A stretch of 35,337 bases of DNA from Nitrospirota bacterium (GTDB lineage: Bacteria; Nitrospirota; Nitrospiria; SBBL01; JAADHI01): assembly GCA_029261155.1 (NCBI GenBank), contig JAJDBW010000022.1, positions 1-35,337 of the forward strand, read 5' to 3'. Positions 7,549 through 15,059 of the stretch are shown here, piece by piece. The position numbers and the translations under genes are program-made. Under the pieces are notes generated by a model that was not told where the DNA came from, did no database searches, and saw only the letters and a program-made list of their open reading frames with translations. Position 1 is the stretch's first letter. Each line of letters opens with the position of its first letter.

Positions 7549-7715
7549 GAAAAATCACTGTATTTTTCCTGTTTTATTTGAGCGCTTTCCTCAATGTTAT
7601 TATCAAGATCCGAAACATACGATTCAAGGATTAAGGCCTCTGTTCTCTTTTTGAAGTCCCGGCGCACAGCTTCCAAACCGAGGTGCGAATGCGCAGGGAA
7701 TATCGGGCCTATCAT
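7545..7715 (-). CDS. Small hypothetical ORF (56 aa) after the respiratory cluster
   Basis: A 56-codon frame begins with ATG 16 bp after the stop of the tetraheme cytochrome gene and ends in the -35 box of the speD promoter. The product has a neutral start (MIGPIFPAHSHLGLEAVRRD), then a charged, probably helical part with FKKRTEALILESYV and an acidic tail. No membrane segment or known motif is seen. There is no clear Shine-Dalgarno before the ATG, and TAA lies one codon upstream of it in frame. It could be the last gene of the respiratory cluster or a chance frame. Confidence 0.35.
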   Translation of the reverse strand: MIGPIFPAHSHLGLEAVRRDFKKRTEALILESYVSDLDNNIEESAQIKQEKYSDFS

Positions 7716-7731
7716 CGCTTATAGAATTATA

Positions 7732-8685
7732 CTAACGGTATTGTAAAAACCCTTCGTGGCTAGGCACCTTGGGCAGAAAAGCTCTGGGGATATTTTCAAC
7801 CTGCGGATCTCTGAGAGATAAGACAAAGACGGTTAAGGCCGTCGCTTCGTCGTCGGTCAAGTCCCAGTTGGGCATAATGGTGGGTGGGGTTCGGTCTTTG
7901 GGGTCAAGCGCGTCGGGATTACCCGGAACGATTTTAATCGGATCCTTGAAATGTTCCCACTCCCAAACGCGGGTAACATGGTCTTCCGATTCAATATGCG
8001 AATAATCGTGCACCAGGGAAAAAGCGAGTTCCGTCTTGCTGCCCAAATTGGAGATCTCCGGCGCCACAGTGGGCGTGGTGCCGAATTGACGGATGGCGTG
8101 ACAAGCACCGCAGCCCAATTCGTAGGCCAACTGCTTCCCTTTCATCAAAACATCGGCCTCAGGCCAATAAACATCGCGCGAAAAAAGTTCGTAGTGACAC
8201 TTGGTGCATGCGGCTTGAACATAGGGCCCGGATAAGAGCTGGCGATCAAGATGCTTAACCACCCCATGCGTCTTCGAGACGGTGACGGCCCGGCCATTGC
8301 CTTCGTGGCAAATGGTGCAGCCGAACTTTTCAAATGGATGTTTGGAGATAAATCCGTCGTTTTTAAAATGAGGATGCGTCTTATATGGCTGAGCCTCATC
8401 CTCGAATGCCGGATTGTTAACCCCGGCATGACAGGTGGTACAACGGTCCGCCCGGTCGAGTGTTTTATCCCAAATCTGCGTCACATTTAGGGATGTCTTG
8501 GCGATTTCCGGATCGCCAGTGACCTGCGCCAGTTTTTGATAATAGGCCGACTGATAGGTTTTCCATTCCGCCGTCTCGAAATTATAGACGAAGAGCGCGA
8601 GTTGAACGACGACTAAAAAGCTTGAAGCTCCGAAGACAATATGTTTGACCATGAAAAAACCGATGCTCCCATCTATCCGCGACAA
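7732..8685 (-). CDS. Membrane-anchored tetraheme cytochrome c of a bc-type complex
   Basis: One N-terminal membrane helix (HIVFGASSFLVVVQLALFVY) anchors a periplasmic domain with four CxxCH sites at C82-H86, C123-H127, C160-H164 and C192-H196. The first three lie in a compact multiheme-like half. The fourth, with its downstream PPTIMPNW segment offering a Met ligand, resembles a class I cytochrome c domain. Position directly after Rieske, cytochrome b and subunit IV-like genes suggests it takes the place of cytochrome c1 as electron exit of the complex. The open frame starts with TTG at 8685; an ATG at 8652, just before the helix, is a good alternative. It is the last clear gene of the respiratory cluster. 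Confidence 0.88.
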   Translation of the reverse strand: MSRIDGSIGFFMVKHIVFGASSFLVVVQLALFVYNFETAEWKTYQSAYYQKLAQVTGDPEIAKTSLNVTQIWDKTLDRADRCTTCHAGVNNPAFEDEAQPYKTHPHFKNDGFISKHPFEKFGCTICHEGNGRAVTVSKTHGVVKHLDRQLLSGPYVQAACTKCHYELFSRDVYWPEADVLMKGKQLAYELGCGACHAIRQFGTTPTVAPEISNLGSKTELAFSLVHDYSHIESEDHVTRVWEWEHFKDPIKIVPGNPDALDPKDRTPPTIMPNWDLTDDEATALTVFVLSLRDPQVENIPRAFLPKVPSHEGFLQYR

Positions 8686-8709
8686 TAAAGAGAAAGAGAC
8701 AACCGCCGA

Positions 8710-8850
8710 CTATTTCGCCTGCTTGTCTTTTTTAAAATCTTTTTCCAACCAAATGGCAAAGGCGATAAAAAGCCCCATGATGAGAAAAGTGCCGATCACC
8801 AAAAAAATGCCGATACTTAGGCGATAAGGGTATACCCATAGAGCGTCCAT
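8710..8850 (-). CDS. Small single-pass membrane protein (46 aa) in the bc-complex gene set
   Basis: An ATG at 8850 opens a 46-codon frame ending at 8710. It fills the gap between the subunit IV-like gene and the tetraheme cytochrome gene, with only 22 bp and 24 bp to its neighbours. The product has a short N-terminus (MDALWVYPYR), one strong hydrophobic stretch of about 25 residues (SIGIFLVIGTFLIMGLFIAF), and a basic tail (EKDFKKDKQAK). That implies N-out, C-in topology by the positive-inside rule. Small single-helix subunits are common in bc1 and b6f complexes (PetG/L/M/N type), so a structural subunit is plausible. I do not recognise the sequence. Confidence 0.72.
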   Translation of the reverse strand: MDALWVYPYRLSIGIFLVIGTFLIMGLFIAFAIWLEKDFKKDKQAK

Positions 8851-8872
8851 TAAAAAACCTCACAACAAAAGT

Positions 8873-9733
8873 TTAGATATTAAACCAAGGCGTGACCAAG
8901 ACATATTTAATGTTCGCCAGCAAACGGACGAATATTTTCAAGGGGACGCCCATCATGGAAAGGAACATAAACATAGTCAGATTGTAGCGAACGAAACCCA
9001 AACGGTTATAAAACTTCCTGAAAAGTAGGAAGGGAATCGTAAAACCGACTGCATAATAGCCGAGAAACATCCCCCAGGTCAGTATATTAGCGACGGTCAC
9101 GGCATAACGACCGAGGGTCACGATCGGGCGCTCGCTTAAACCGAGGGTGCTTTGCAGGATCACCTCAAGATCGACTAATTTTACCGCGCCCGCCGGTTGG
9201 TGCATATGCGGATCGTCCCAAGGCCAATACCACGACCAATCCAAACCCCGGAACCAAACACCGATGACGATGAGAATGTACCAGAGCGCAAGGCCAAAAC
9301 TAAAACCGGTGACGGCAAATTTTCTCTCGCTGAAAGTATAATATCCCTTTCCCAGTGGATTGGGGTCGATATAAGGAATGAGGATCAATCCGATGATAAT
9401 GAAAGTCGGAAGCACCACACCTGCCAACCAGGGATCGAAAAAGACAAGAAGCTCTTGAAGACCAAGAAAATACCACGGCGCCTTGGTGGGGTTTGGCGTG
9501 GTATCGGCGCTGGCCAACTCTTCCAAGGGTGCCGGCGAATAAAGACAGAGGAAGAGTAGAATCGCAGTGGCGAAGACCATTGAAATCAACTCGAGATAAA
9601 CCAAGTTCGGCCAGACGAGTACCGTATCCTCCGGACCGATTTTCCCCTTAGCTGTCCGCTTAATTAGAGCGGCAAAACCTCCGGACTGGGAAGAAGCTGC
9701 TTTGGATTCCGACGCTGAACCTTTATCCGACAT
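8873..9733 (-). CDS. Cytochrome b C-terminal domain protein (subunit IV/PetD-like)
   Basis: This 286-aa membrane protein corresponds to the C-terminal half of cytochrome b. After a soluble N-terminus come LVWPNLVYLELISM and a first helix. The Qo-site loop follows with NPTKAPWYFLGLQELL, where the PEWY signature of bc1/b6f reads APWY. DPWLAGVVLPTFIIIGLILIPYID comes next, then further helices: four from cytochrome b plus two extra near the C-terminus. KAPWYF variants occur in bacterial lineages with split b6-type cytochromes. GGAAGTT precedes the ATG. With the b6-like gene 25 bp upstream it forms the two-part cytochrome b of the quinol-oxidising complex. Confidence 0.9.
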   Translation of the reverse strand: MSDKGSASESKAASSQSGGFAALIKRTAKGKIGPEDTVLVWPNLVYLELISMVFATAILLFLCLYSPAPLEELASADTTPNPTKAPWYFLGLQELLVFFDPWLAGVVLPTFIIIGLILIPYIDPNPLGKGYYTFSERKFAVTGFSFGLALWYILIVIGVWFRGLDWSWYWPWDDPHMHQPAGAVKLVDLEVILQSTLGLSERPIVTLGRYAVTVANILTWGMFLGYYAVGFTIPFLLFRKFYNRLGFVRYNLTMFMFLSMMGVPLKIFVRLLANIKYVLVTPWFNI

Positions 9734-9758
9734 AACTTCCTTTCAAAATATCCATTGT

Positions 9759-10535
9759 TTATAAGGGTCCCGAAAAACCGTCCTTACGAATGCGCCAAAA
9801 ATGGACGGCGATAAACAAAGCCGTCACCAGGGGCAGCGCAAGACAATGCAGGACATAAAACCGAAGCAGGGCGCTTTGGCCAACCACTGTCCCCCCCAAC
9901 AACACAAAGGCGATATCGTTCGTCGGGTTCATCCCCAATTCAGGACCGAAGGGGCCTGCATTGCCAATTAAGGGGCTTGCCTCCGCCATCTTGCTGCCCA
10001 CCGTCACCGCCCATAAGGCCAATTGATCCCAGGGAAGGAGGTAGCCCGTCCAGCTTAGGACCAAGGTTGTGGAAAGCAAAATCACACCGACCACCCAGTT
10101 AAATTCCCTCGGGGGTTTATAAGAACCCGTTAAAAAAACGCGTGTCATATGCAACCAGACGAACAAGACCATGGAATGCGCCGACCAGCGGTGAAGGCTT
10201 CTAAATAGATCGCCGAAGAAAATCACCGTTCCCAAATCTTGAATATTTTGATAGGCCCGGTTTGTATCCGGCACATAATAAAACATAAGAAAAACACCGG
10301 TAATGGCCAGCAGGATAAAAAAGAAAAAGGTCAACCCGCCTAAGCACCAGGTAAATTTAATCTTAAGCGCCCCACGATGAACCCGAACCGGATGCAGATG
10401 CAGGACCACATTGCTGAACATCACCAGGGCCCGGTTGGCGTCGTTGTCCGGATAGCCGTGCCGGAAGATCGACTTAAAAACCTGCGTTTTATTAACCGTG
10501 TTTCTGATGCGTTTAAGTAATTCCAACATTTTCAA
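9759..10535 (-). CDS. Cytochrome b6-like protein (N-terminal cytochrome b domain)
   Basis: The 258-aa protein contains the four-helix heme b bundle. Heme ligands are H115 and H129 in the second helix ([21 protein letters not shown]) and H230 and H245 in the fourth. The second pair is 15 residues apart, the b6f-type spacing, not the 14 of mitochondrial bc1. C64 in [10 protein letters not shown] aligns with the cysteine of b6 that binds the extra heme c-i on the n side, so a third heme is likely. GYLLPWDQ is the quinone-site region. AAGGAG is 5 nt before the TTG at 10535; an ATG two codons later is also possible. It lies between the Rieske and subunit IV-like genes. Confidence 0.93.
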   Translation of the reverse strand: MKMLELLKRIRNTVNKTQVFKSIFRHGYPDNDANRALVMFSNVVLHLHPVRVHRGALKIKFTWCLGGLTFFFFILLAITGVFLMFYYVPDTNRAYQNIQDLGTVIFFGDLFRSLHRWSAHSMVLFVWLHMTRVFLTGSYKPPREFNWVVGVILLSTTLVLSWTGYLLPWDQLALWAVTVGSKMAEASPLIGNAGPFGPELGMNPTNDIAFVLLGGTVVGQSALLRFYVLHCLALPLVTALFIAVHFWRIRKDGFSGPL

Positions 10536-10551
10536 TCTATCTCCTTGGCGC

Positions 10552-11103
10552 TTAAACCTTCAAGAAAAAGGGTTCCACTTCGCGTCCGGGCTCTTCCACC
10601 ATGAGCCCTTCCTCGGTACCTTTGGGATCGGGATCTTGCCGTTTATTGAAATTGACCACGATTTGTCCGTCAACGGGATCGATGGAAACGGCTGCGCGCC
10701 ACAAGGTCCGTGGCGCTGGTCCACCGACCACATTTCCATAGGGGTCGTAAATGGACCCATGACATGGACAACGGAAGAGCTTCTGATCGGAAAACCAATT
10801 TGGTGTGCAGCCCAAATGGCGGCAGATGGCGATGAGAACATACATGCCGCGATCATTTCTCACCACCCAAATCTGCCTTTCTTTCTTTAACTTGGTATCG
10901 ACGCCTATGCCGTATTGGCTAGGGAGGCCGATCTTAAAAATCGTCGGGGGTTCGTAGACAACGGAAGGGAACATATAACGTGCCGCGCCTGCGCCCACGC
11001 CGCCGAGGGCTGCCACAACCCCCCCCCAACCGACACCCAAGCCCATCAGCGTAAAGAACCGCCTCCGACTTACCTCTTCATCCTTACTGTCTGCAGGACT
11101 CAC
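10552..11103 (-). CDS. Rieske iron-sulfur protein of a bc/b6f-type complex
   Basis: The 183-aa protein begins with a twin-arginine-like signal anchor ([10 protein letters not shown] followed by a Gly-rich hydrophobic helix to about residue 42). The 2Fe-2S cluster sites are CRHLGC (C94, H96, C99) and CPCHGS (C112, C114, H115); C99 and C114 form the usual disulfide. [15 protein letters not shown] is the proline-loop region. It accepts an electron from quinol at the Qo site of the cytochrome b pair encoded directly downstream. The start is GTG with AAGGAGG 9 nt upstream. Confidence 0.95.
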   Translation of the reverse strand: MSPADSKDEEVSRRRFFTLMGLGVGWGGVVAALGGVGAGAARYMFPSVVYEPPTIFKIGLPSQYGIGVDTKLKKERQIWVVRNDRGMYVLIAICRHLGCTPNWFSDQKLFRCPCHGSIYDPYGNVVGGPAPRTLWRAAVSIDPVDGQIVVNFNKRQDPDPKGTEEGLMVEEPGREVEPFFLKV

Positions 11104-11144
11104 AGCTAAAACCCTCCTTCATAGAGACTTTCTTAAAAATCAGG

Positions 11145-11648
11145 CTACTTCTTTTTCTTTTTGGTCCGCTTACCTTTCCTTCCGGACTCATTTTTTTGCT
11201 CTGCATGACCTTTTTGAAACAAGAGGCGATAAATAACAAATGCCATTACCGCTAGAGAAGCGGCCGTTAAAAAAATCCATCCTTTTGCACCTTCCTTACC
11301 CGGTGCCCCAAAATCAACTTGTCCACCTCTAAAGGTAAGCCCGTCTTCCGGATCGAATTCAACTTTGTGCCGCTTACTCTTTTCACCCACTGTGACGAGA
11401 ATTTCATCGCCATGATTCGTATTATGAAGGTGAAAACGGACTTCAAAATACCCGTCGGAATTCGTCGTCGCCTTTTTCTTTTCTCCCCCTTTGTGCTCTA
11501 AGGCAACATTGGCATTCGGAATGGGAACACCAACTTCATCCCGAACATACCCAGACACGAGATAGCGATGATCCGGCTCATGCTCCGCAAAAGCCGAACC
11601 GAAAGATAAGAACAAAAGGAGAAAACAGAGAACCACCTTTCTAAACAC
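11145..11648 (-). CDS. Exported carboxypeptidase-regulatory-like (Ig-fold) protein with C-terminal anchor
   Basis: From a GTG at 11648 the 167-aa product begins with a clean Sec signal (FRKVVLCFLLLFLSFGSAFA). One seven-stranded Ig-fold domain follows, of the carboxypeptidase regulatory/transthyretin type: VSGYVRDEVGVPIPNANVAL, SDGYFEVRF. A membrane helix (WIFLTAASLAVMAFVIYRLLF) and a Lys/Arg-rich cytoplasmic tail complete it. The frame opens upstream to 11729 (another GTG), but that extension does not look like a signal. The domain carries no redox centre. It lies between the EB_dh-like cytochrome gene and the Rieske gene, and may be a structural or docking subunit; this is inference from position. 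Confidence 0.75.
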   Translation of the reverse strand: MFRKVVLCFLLLFLSFGSAFAEHEPDHRYLVSGYVRDEVGVPIPNANVALEHKGGEKKKATTNSDGYFEVRFHLHNTNHGDEILVTVGEKSKRHKVEFDPEDGLTFRGGQVDFGAPGKEGAKGWIFLTAASLAVMAFVIYRLLFQKGHAEQKNESGRKGKRTKKKKK

Positions 11649-11790
11649 TCTAGGCCACTGATCTGCAAACCCAATCTCTATCTCATCAATTCCATACGAC
11701 CTTAAAAAAAAAATATTAAACACGATCACCGCGGGGAAAGACCGAGGGGCCTAATTCCCATCGAGCGCCCGCCCTTTCTTCTCTAGCACA

Positions 11791-13368
11791 TTAATCCGAT
11801 TCTTTGTGCATCTTCTTTAAGATTTTTTGAAGTAGAATCTCTAAACCGAATACGGCGACCACAACCACAGGGGGATAGAAATACACGGTTTTATCGATTT
11901 CAGGCTCCATGAAGACAAAGTACCATGGGGTGATGGCCCGTTGTGTCTTGTTTTCACCGTTCGTTCCATCCATGGCATGAAAAGCGATAGGGAAAAATTC
12001 CCCGATTTTAAACTGAATATCTTTTTCTTTATCCACTGTTTCAAAAGTCCGCTTCATAACCACACGATACTGTCCGTCTTTGTAATAGCCCTTCCCGCTG
12101 ACGTCCGAAGCGTCTTGAAAGACCTCTTCGTTTAAAATCCCGCGCGAGTTGCTTTCAACAATTTGATTCTCTTCGGCGTTCCAGTACCATAGATTTACAC
12201 CCAGCTTTTCGTCGCCCATAATGAAATAGGGTTTTTTCATACCGCCTGGCTCCAATTTTTCCGGAAACTGGATGGCCACTTTATCGCTGAACCGCTCCGG
12301 TCTTTTCTTTTTTGCCGGTTTCGCCTTGCTCATGCTACGATCATCCCAAACGAGTAAAAAGCCAATCTCGTTGTCATTAAAAAGCGATTTTACGGTAATA
12401 TCCGTCACCGTCGGTGTAAAAAGTCTTTTTCTAAACGAGATTTGGCCTAACATCGGCAACCAACTCTGCTGCGCCCCTTCCCAAAGTGGATCATCCGGAT
12501 CCGTCGGGAGCGTTCCCTCAACGCGGTGTGATTTAATCAGTGATCCTCGGTCTGGTTTCCCCTGTTTTGGCGATAGGGATCTCACATAGTTCGCCAGATG
12601 CCAACTCTTTTCGTTGTCGAGTTTGTCTGCAAAAGAAGGCATGGGCGTTCCGTTGAGCCCTGTATTTACACGCATATAGATGTCTTTGGCTTCCCCTCCC
12701 CCACGGAAGAGCCAGTTCTTATTGAGATTTCTTGGAAAAACCGGATCGTTCCGATGGTTCTTCAACACGAGCGCAAGTGGCCCATCGCCCCGGCCTTGGT
12801 TTCCGTGGCAGCCAATACATCCAAGAAGCTCGAACTGCTCCCTCCCTTTTTTGATGCTTTCTTCACTAGACGGTATGGGTTCTCCCACCGTCACTGTCGG
12901 GAGCGACCCACTGAGCTCCTGCCATTTCGGAGAGAAGGTTTTAATATACTTGATCACCTGCCGCCGTTTTTTTTCATTCAATACATCGGCCCAATCGGGC
13001 ATGCCGGTCCCAGGTAGCCCATGTGTCACCGCGCTAAAAAGGTCATCATCGGTCGGCAGCATGTCTCTTGGCGTGGAGCGATATTTAAATTCGGCCTTCT
13101 TAAAACTCCTTGGCTTGGGTTGAAAACGGATGGCAGCGGGGCCATCGCCATCCCCCTCATCGCCATGACACGAAATACATCGTTTCTCATAAATGATTTT
13201 GCCCGCGGCAAGATCGTCGCTCGGAAGCTGCTCATCAGCCGCCGGCGCAGGACTTGCCGTCTCCTCTTCGTCCGCACGAAGCATAGAATTCGTTGTGAGA
13301 ACGAAAATAAGCCCTAAAAATGAAATCGACACCCATCTTAAAATGGTTTTTGGCAAAAACCTACTCAT
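11791..13368 (-). CDS. Diheme cytochrome c with ethylbenzene-dehydrogenase-like heme domain and C-terminal anchor
   Basis: The 525-aa protein has a Sec signal and two class I cytochrome c domains (C64-H68 in CISCHGDEGDG, and C184-H188 in CIGCHGNQGRG), each with a downstream Met candidate. A region of about residues 285-480 resembles the gamma subunit of ethylbenzene/selenate dehydrogenases, a beta-sandwich that binds one heme b: TVTDITVKSLFNDNEIGFLL, DKVAIQFPEK. A final helix (YFYPPVVVVAVFGLEILL) anchors it. Such domains relay electrons to or from a periplasmic enzyme; no molybdopterin enzyme is encoded nearby, so here it may be an intra-complex relay. It overlaps the following monoheme gene by 8 bp, so the two are coupled. 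Confidence 0.85.
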   Translation of the reverse strand: MSRFLPKTILRWVSISFLGLIFVLTTNSMLRADEEETASPAPAADEQLPSDDLAAGKIIYEKRCISCHGDEGDGDGPAAIRFQPKPRSFKKAEFKYRSTPRDMLPTDDDLFSAVTHGLPGTGMPDWADVLNEKKRRQVIKYIKTFSPKWQELSGSLPTVTVGEPIPSSEESIKKGREQFELLGCIGCHGNQGRGDGPLALVLKNHRNDPVFPRNLNKNWLFRGGGEAKDIYMRVNTGLNGTPMPSFADKLDNEKSWHLANYVRSLSPKQGKPDRGSLIKSHRVEGTLPTDPDDPLWEGAQQSWLPMLGQISFRKRLFTPTVTDITVKSLFNDNEIGFLLVWDDRSMSKAKPAKKKRPERFSDKVAIQFPEKLEPGGMKKPYFIMGDEKLGVNLWYWNAEENQIVESNSRGILNEEVFQDASDVSGKGYYKDGQYRVVMKRTFETVDKEKDIQFKIGEFFPIAFHAMDGTNGENKTQRAITPWYFVFMEPEIDKTVYFYPPVVVVAVFGLEILLQKILKKMHKESD

Positions 13369-14110
13369 CAGAGCCGAGCTCCCAAGTTCTGGGTTTAAAT
13401 CCGGTGTAGTCGTATAAAAACATAATGGCCTTCCAGCGCTCTTCTTCCGACAAAATCAACTCCCATCGAGGCATTGCGGAATCCCAGGGTGTCGATTCTT
13501 CGGGAAGACCAATTCCACCTGTTTTAACCCGCCAGAACACAAACGATTCTTGTAGCATGGAAATCGTTGTCGCATCGGCAAAGTTGGCCGGTTTTACATT
13601 GAGGGCTTCGGCAAAAAATCCTTTTCCATCCAGCTTGTCTCCGTGGCAAAAAACACAGTTTTCATAAAAAACTTTTCGGCCTTCCTGAATGTATTCTTCA
13701 CGATGATTCTTATCGTCGCCATAGGGATTCATAAAACCCGCAGCAGAACCGGGAGGGGCGGGATGAATCACCCGTTGCGGAAAAGGAGGCTCGAAATTTA
13801 TTTGAATACCCTGATAGGATCGAAACCCGAAAAAAAGTGGGATAAGGATAAAAACAGCGGCGCGGCTGAGTTTTCTGGCAGCGCTTTCCCCTTTACCTCC
13901 TCTAATAAAAGCTGCTATCGGGACGAAAAAATTATTGTAATCATCTTCGTAGATCGAAACGTAGAGAACGATCGATATCGTCACTAAGGTCATATACATA
14001 AAGATGACGCTGGACGGGAGGGGGCTTGTAATCAAGGGCATACCGAGTTTCAGTAAAAGATAAGCCCCGATTTCAAGACCTAATGCCTTTGCGATGAGCG
14101 GAATCCTCAT
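13361..14110 (-). CDS. Membrane-anchored monoheme cytochrome c
   Basis: The ATG at 14110 is preceded by GGGGGA about 8 nt upstream and directly follows the TAA of the previous gene; the frame itself opens further upstream at 14158. The 249-aa product has two N-terminal membrane helices, a cytosolic linker (YEDDYNNFFVP to GGKGESAARK), a third helix (AAVFILIPLFFGF), and a periplasmic cytochrome c domain with CVFCHG (C152-H156) and MPRW as likely Met ligand. This arrangement resembles membrane-integrated cytochromes found beside Nitrospira-type oxidases and alternative complexes. It probably passes electrons between the bc-type complex and the oxidase. Confidence 0.82.
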   Translation of the reverse strand: MRIPLIAKALGLEIGAYLLLKLGMPLITSPLPSSVIFMYMTLVTISIVLYVSIYEDDYNNFFVPIAAFIRGGKGESAARKLSRAAVFILIPLFFGFRSYQGIQINFEPPFPQRVIHPAPPGSAAGFMNPYGDDKNHREEYIQEGRKVFYENCVFCHGDKLDGKGFFAEALNVKPANFADATTISMLQESFVFWRVKTGGIGLPEESTPWDSAMPRWELILSEEERWKAIMFLYDYTGFKPRTWELGSDE

Positions 14111-14111
14111 T

Positions 14112-14918
14112 TTAAGTGTCCCCCGCTTCGTCTGGATCGCCACCGTCCATATCGCCACCCGCCTCGGTCGCTGTGCTCTTGAGCGTGCTCACATAGAGCG
14201 AAATCGCAAGGGCATCTTCTTGGTTCAAATCCAGGTTGGGCATACGTGTTTTCGGTTTAAAGGCCTGAGGATTCAAGATCCATCTAAAAATAAACTGGGT
14301 CTGCAGCATGAAACCCGCCCGTGTTAAATCGGGCCCCAATTTTCCACCTTCGCCATTGACAACATGGCAAGCATTGCATCCCCGCTCCGCAAACAGCTCT
14401 TCTCCCAAGGCAACCTGCTCGTTCAAGGCCTCCTCATCATCCCCGACCGTCGATTCTAGTAAGTCGTAATAGGCTTGCGGGCGCACCCTTGAATAACGCG
14501 GTTTTTCTTTACTAAAAACGTGTTCTTCCGAATCCGGTTTCTTAAAAATGATCGGATCGCCTTGATAAGGATGAAACGTTCGGACATAAGCAACAAGCGA
14601 CCACAGCTCCTCTTCCGAAAATGTTTTGCCCCAAGCCGGCATCCCGGCGGAGAGATCGACACCGTAGCCGCCAACCTCAAGGACTTCATAAATTTCGTCG
14701 TTACTCAACTTCACCATATATTCTTCGGCACCATCGGTCAGATCACGGGGCTGCGGATCTAAATTTAAGGCATTATAACCGGTGCCGTCGCCGCTCTCTC
14801 CATGACAAGGCGAGCAATAACGATTGAAAATCCGATGACCTTTTCCAACAAACTCGTCTTCACAGCCTACAAGGAATACCATCAAAAAAACAAACAAAAA
14901 TCTTAGGACATTTTTCAT
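14112..14918 (-). CDS. Diheme c-type cytochrome lipoprotein
   Basis: The ATG at 14918 follows GGA and gives a 268-aa protein with a lipoprotein signal ending in LVGC (lipidated C19). Two class I cytochrome c domains follow. The first has CSPCHG (C35-H39) with MPAW as Met ligand; the second has CNACHV (C181-H185) and a MPN segment. An earlier TTG at 14936 is less likely. The length and two-domain form fit a diheme electron carrier on the periplasmic face. A TATAAT box sits 74 bp upstream, so an internal promoter may exist. It lies between the bd-like oxidase gene and the anchored monoheme cytochrome gene. Confidence 0.85.
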   Translation of the reverse strand: MKNVLRFLFVFLMVFLVGCEDEFVGKGHRIFNRYCSPCHGESGDGTGYNALNLDPQPRDLTDGAEEYMVKLSNDEIYEVLEVGGYGVDLSAGMPAWGKTFSEEELWSLVAYVRTFHPYQGDPIIFKKPDSEEHVFSKEKPRYSRVRPQAYYDLLESTVGDDEEALNEQVALGEELFAERGCNACHVVNGEGGKLGPDLTRAGFMLQTQFIFRWILNPQAFKPKTRMPNLDLNQEDALAISLYVSTLKSTATEAGGDMDGGDPDEAGDT

Positions 14919-14991
14919 TTCTTTTCCAACCCGCAACCTCCCAACCGCCTACGTTCGGGAAACCTCTACAATTTCAAAAAATCTTGAGTGA

Positions 14992-14997
14992 ATTATA
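14992..14997 (-). promoter_or_regulatory. Candidate -10 box of an internal promoter
   Basis: A perfect TATAAT on the minus strand lies in the 141-bp gap between the oxidase gene and the diheme lipoprotein gene, the longest intergenic gap inside the cluster apart from the one filled by the 47-aa ORF. No good -35 box is present at 16-18 bp, so strength would depend on other contacts or an activator. Confidence 0.25.
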
Positions 14998-15059
14998 CAA
15001 AAAGCTGGACAATCATCGAACACATTGCGGCCCCTACCCTTAAGCATTTTGGAAGACTT

